Shown: one piece after another, positions 14,394 to 14,998 of the stretch | Position numbering within the stretch: position 1 is the stretch's first letter | Layout of the letters: every line of letters starts with the position of its first letter | NCBI GenBank assembly: GCA_001275005.1 | Contig: JWZX01002811.1 | Location: forward strand, 1-14,998 | Direction: 5' to 3' | DNA from: Chrysochromulina tobinii | Lineage: Eukaryota > Haptophyta > Prymnesiales > Chrysochromulinaceae | DNA length: 14,998 nt | The notes under the pieces: model-generated | The model's input: the letters and a program-made list of their open reading frames with translations, nothing else | Database searches by the model: none | What the model was told of the DNA's origin: nothing | Made by a program: the position numbers and the translations under genes

Positions 14394-14998
14394 ATGATGG
14401 GCATCGCCCACCTCGCACAGGGCTCAGTTCATGGGGGGAACAGGCGCCTCGGGCCCGCGCCTCGACTGCCTCTACTTGCCCGCATCATCTTTCTGGTCAC
14501 GACGGTGGGCTTCGCTGAAGCACAGTTTTTCTCGGTGACCGGCCCTTGCACCGTGACCGGCCCCTGCTTATATTCGTACAACTTTCCGGGCACCTACAAC
14601 AACAACGAGCAGTGCACATTCACCCCCTTTTCGACCACTGTTGGAATGGTCCTCAACACCGTCGCCTTTCAAACAGAGAGTTGTTGCGACAGGCTGTCAG
14701 TCAATGGTGTGCAGTACGTTGGGAATAACGGGCCTATCAACGTGGTGTTGGGCTCGGGAGCAATCACCTGGTACACAGACTTCAGCGTGGTCTCCACCGG
14801 CTTTCATGTGTGCGCTTCCTCGCCACGGCCACCGCCGCCATCACCGCCGCCATCACCGCCGCCGCCCTCGCCATCTCCGCCGCCACCGCCTTCCCCTCCT
14901 CCCCCGTCGCCACCACCATCGCCGCCACCGTCCCCACCACCCTCACCACCTCCCCCGTCGCCACCGCCATCGCCGCCACCACCGTCGCCTCCCCCTTC
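14394..14998 (+). CDS. Secreted or membrane-anchored CUB-domain protein with proline-rich tail (3' end outside window)
   Basis: The frame from the double ATG at 14394/14397 (context cgccATGATGG) is open to the right edge, about 201 codons. A basic N-terminal segment leads to a hydrophobic stretch LPLLARIIFLVTTVGFAEAQ (residues 25-44), a signal peptide with likely cleavage at AEA|Q or a signal anchor. A CUB-like beta-sandwich follows: Cys 52 and 58, YNFPGTYNNNEQC (Cys 74), TESCCDRLSVNG (Cys 97 and 98), GAITWYTDFSVVSTGFHVC (Cys 140). The spacing and the CDRLSVNG and W-x-x-D-x-S-V-x-x-x-G-F motifs are typical of CUB domains, which bind proteins or glycans outside the cell. From residue 144 the chain becomes a run of Ser-Pro(2-5) units, as in pherophorins and other algal extracellular-matrix proteins, which are usually hydroxylated and O-glycosylated. 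It is probably a cell-surface or extracellular protein; more domains may follow beyond the window. Confidence 0.85.
   Translation, partial: MMGIAHLAQGSVHGGNRRLGPAPRLPLLARIIFLVTTVGFAEAQFFSVTGPCTVTGPCLYSYNFPGTYNNNEQCTFTPFSTTVGMVLNTVAFQTESCCDRLSVNGVQYVGNNGPINVVLGSGAITWYTDFSVVSTGFHVCASSPRPPPPSPPPSPPPPSPSPPPPPSPPPPSPPPSPPPSPPPSPPPPSPPPSPPPPSPPP

Larger units (their letters stand above)
13813..14518 (+). other. Candidate two-exon gene (exons 13813-13997 and 14101-14518), unproven
   Basis: From the ATG at 13813 a frame runs through NRSYFRILRRVRAGEHRPTG and EWLVVLEVTPVEVVRASAGA to a consensus donor GTGAGT beginning at 13998. A pyrimidine-rich acceptor, ttttctccgtaccccacag, ends at 14100. Splicing keeps the phase (cg|c) and continues CAENGGHTRQKKRSGEPTKF and onward to a stop at 14516-14518, about 200 residues in all. 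I recognise no domain. The second exon would overlap the start of the CUB gene (14394) in another frame, so at least its last part is doubtful. Alternatives are that exon 2 is the 5' UTR of the CUB gene, or that all of this is spacer. Confidence 0.3.

Noticed and set aside
1-14998. CRISPR array or mobile element explanation for the many short repeats
   Set aside because: The repeats are head-to-tail without spacers of equal length and unique sequence, and there is no transposase, reverse transcriptase, integrase or terminal repeat pair. Slippage and unequal exchange explain them.

Overview
The window looks like nuclear DNA of a GC-rich, intron-poor, unicellular eukaryotic alga. A haptophyte is my best guess, but this is inference: a pelagophyte, green alga or other protist is not excluded. 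The pointers are eukaryote-only gene types (a two-pore potassium channel, a phage-type organellar RNA polymerase with a presequence-like N-terminus, EF-hand proteins, a secreted CUB/proline-rich protein), well spaced genes on both strands without operon packing, and many protein-coding minisatellites. I see no rRNA, tRNA, CRISPR array, transposase or viral gene.

Layout, left to right. Positions 1-2421 (+) carry an EF-hand protein whose start lies left of the window. Its N-terminal part is built of Ala/Glu/Pro repeats and its C-terminal part has three canonical EF-hands. The two parts are in different frames and meet at a run of ten A. Positions 2422-3049 are mostly non-coding but hold a protein-like open stretch on the minus strand (2803-3063). 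Next come two minus-strand genes: a two-pore-domain K+ channel (3050-4105) and a large single-subunit mitochondrial-type RNA polymerase (4355-8797) with all catalytic motifs intact. A 467-bp divergent spacer separates the polymerase from a second EF-hand protein (9265-11745, +). That gene carries the same 18-bp minisatellite as the first one, and its stop codon lies inside a 68-bp tandem repeat. A cold-shock-domain protein follows on the minus strand (12472-13170). A 1.2-kb repeat- and palindrome-rich stretch, with a possible two-exon gene, leads to a secreted CUB-domain protein with a pherophorin-like proline tail (14394 to beyond the right edge).

The genes do not form a pathway. Two are probable calcium sensors or scaffolds, one is a membrane K+ conductance, one transcribes organellar DNA, one is a nucleic-acid-binding protein, and one is a probable cell-surface or extracellular protein. 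The most distinctive property of the region is its repeats. Arrays inside reading frames have periods divisible by three (9, 18, 21, 30, 33, 39 bp), while arrays outside genes do not (44 and 68 bp). An 18-bp minisatellite with the same variant unit is shared by the two EF-hand genes. I found no convincing undescribed system. The best leads are the apparent frameshift at 876-885, the orphan exon at 2803-3063, and the candidate intron at 13998-14100 that contains a 32-bp hairpin.
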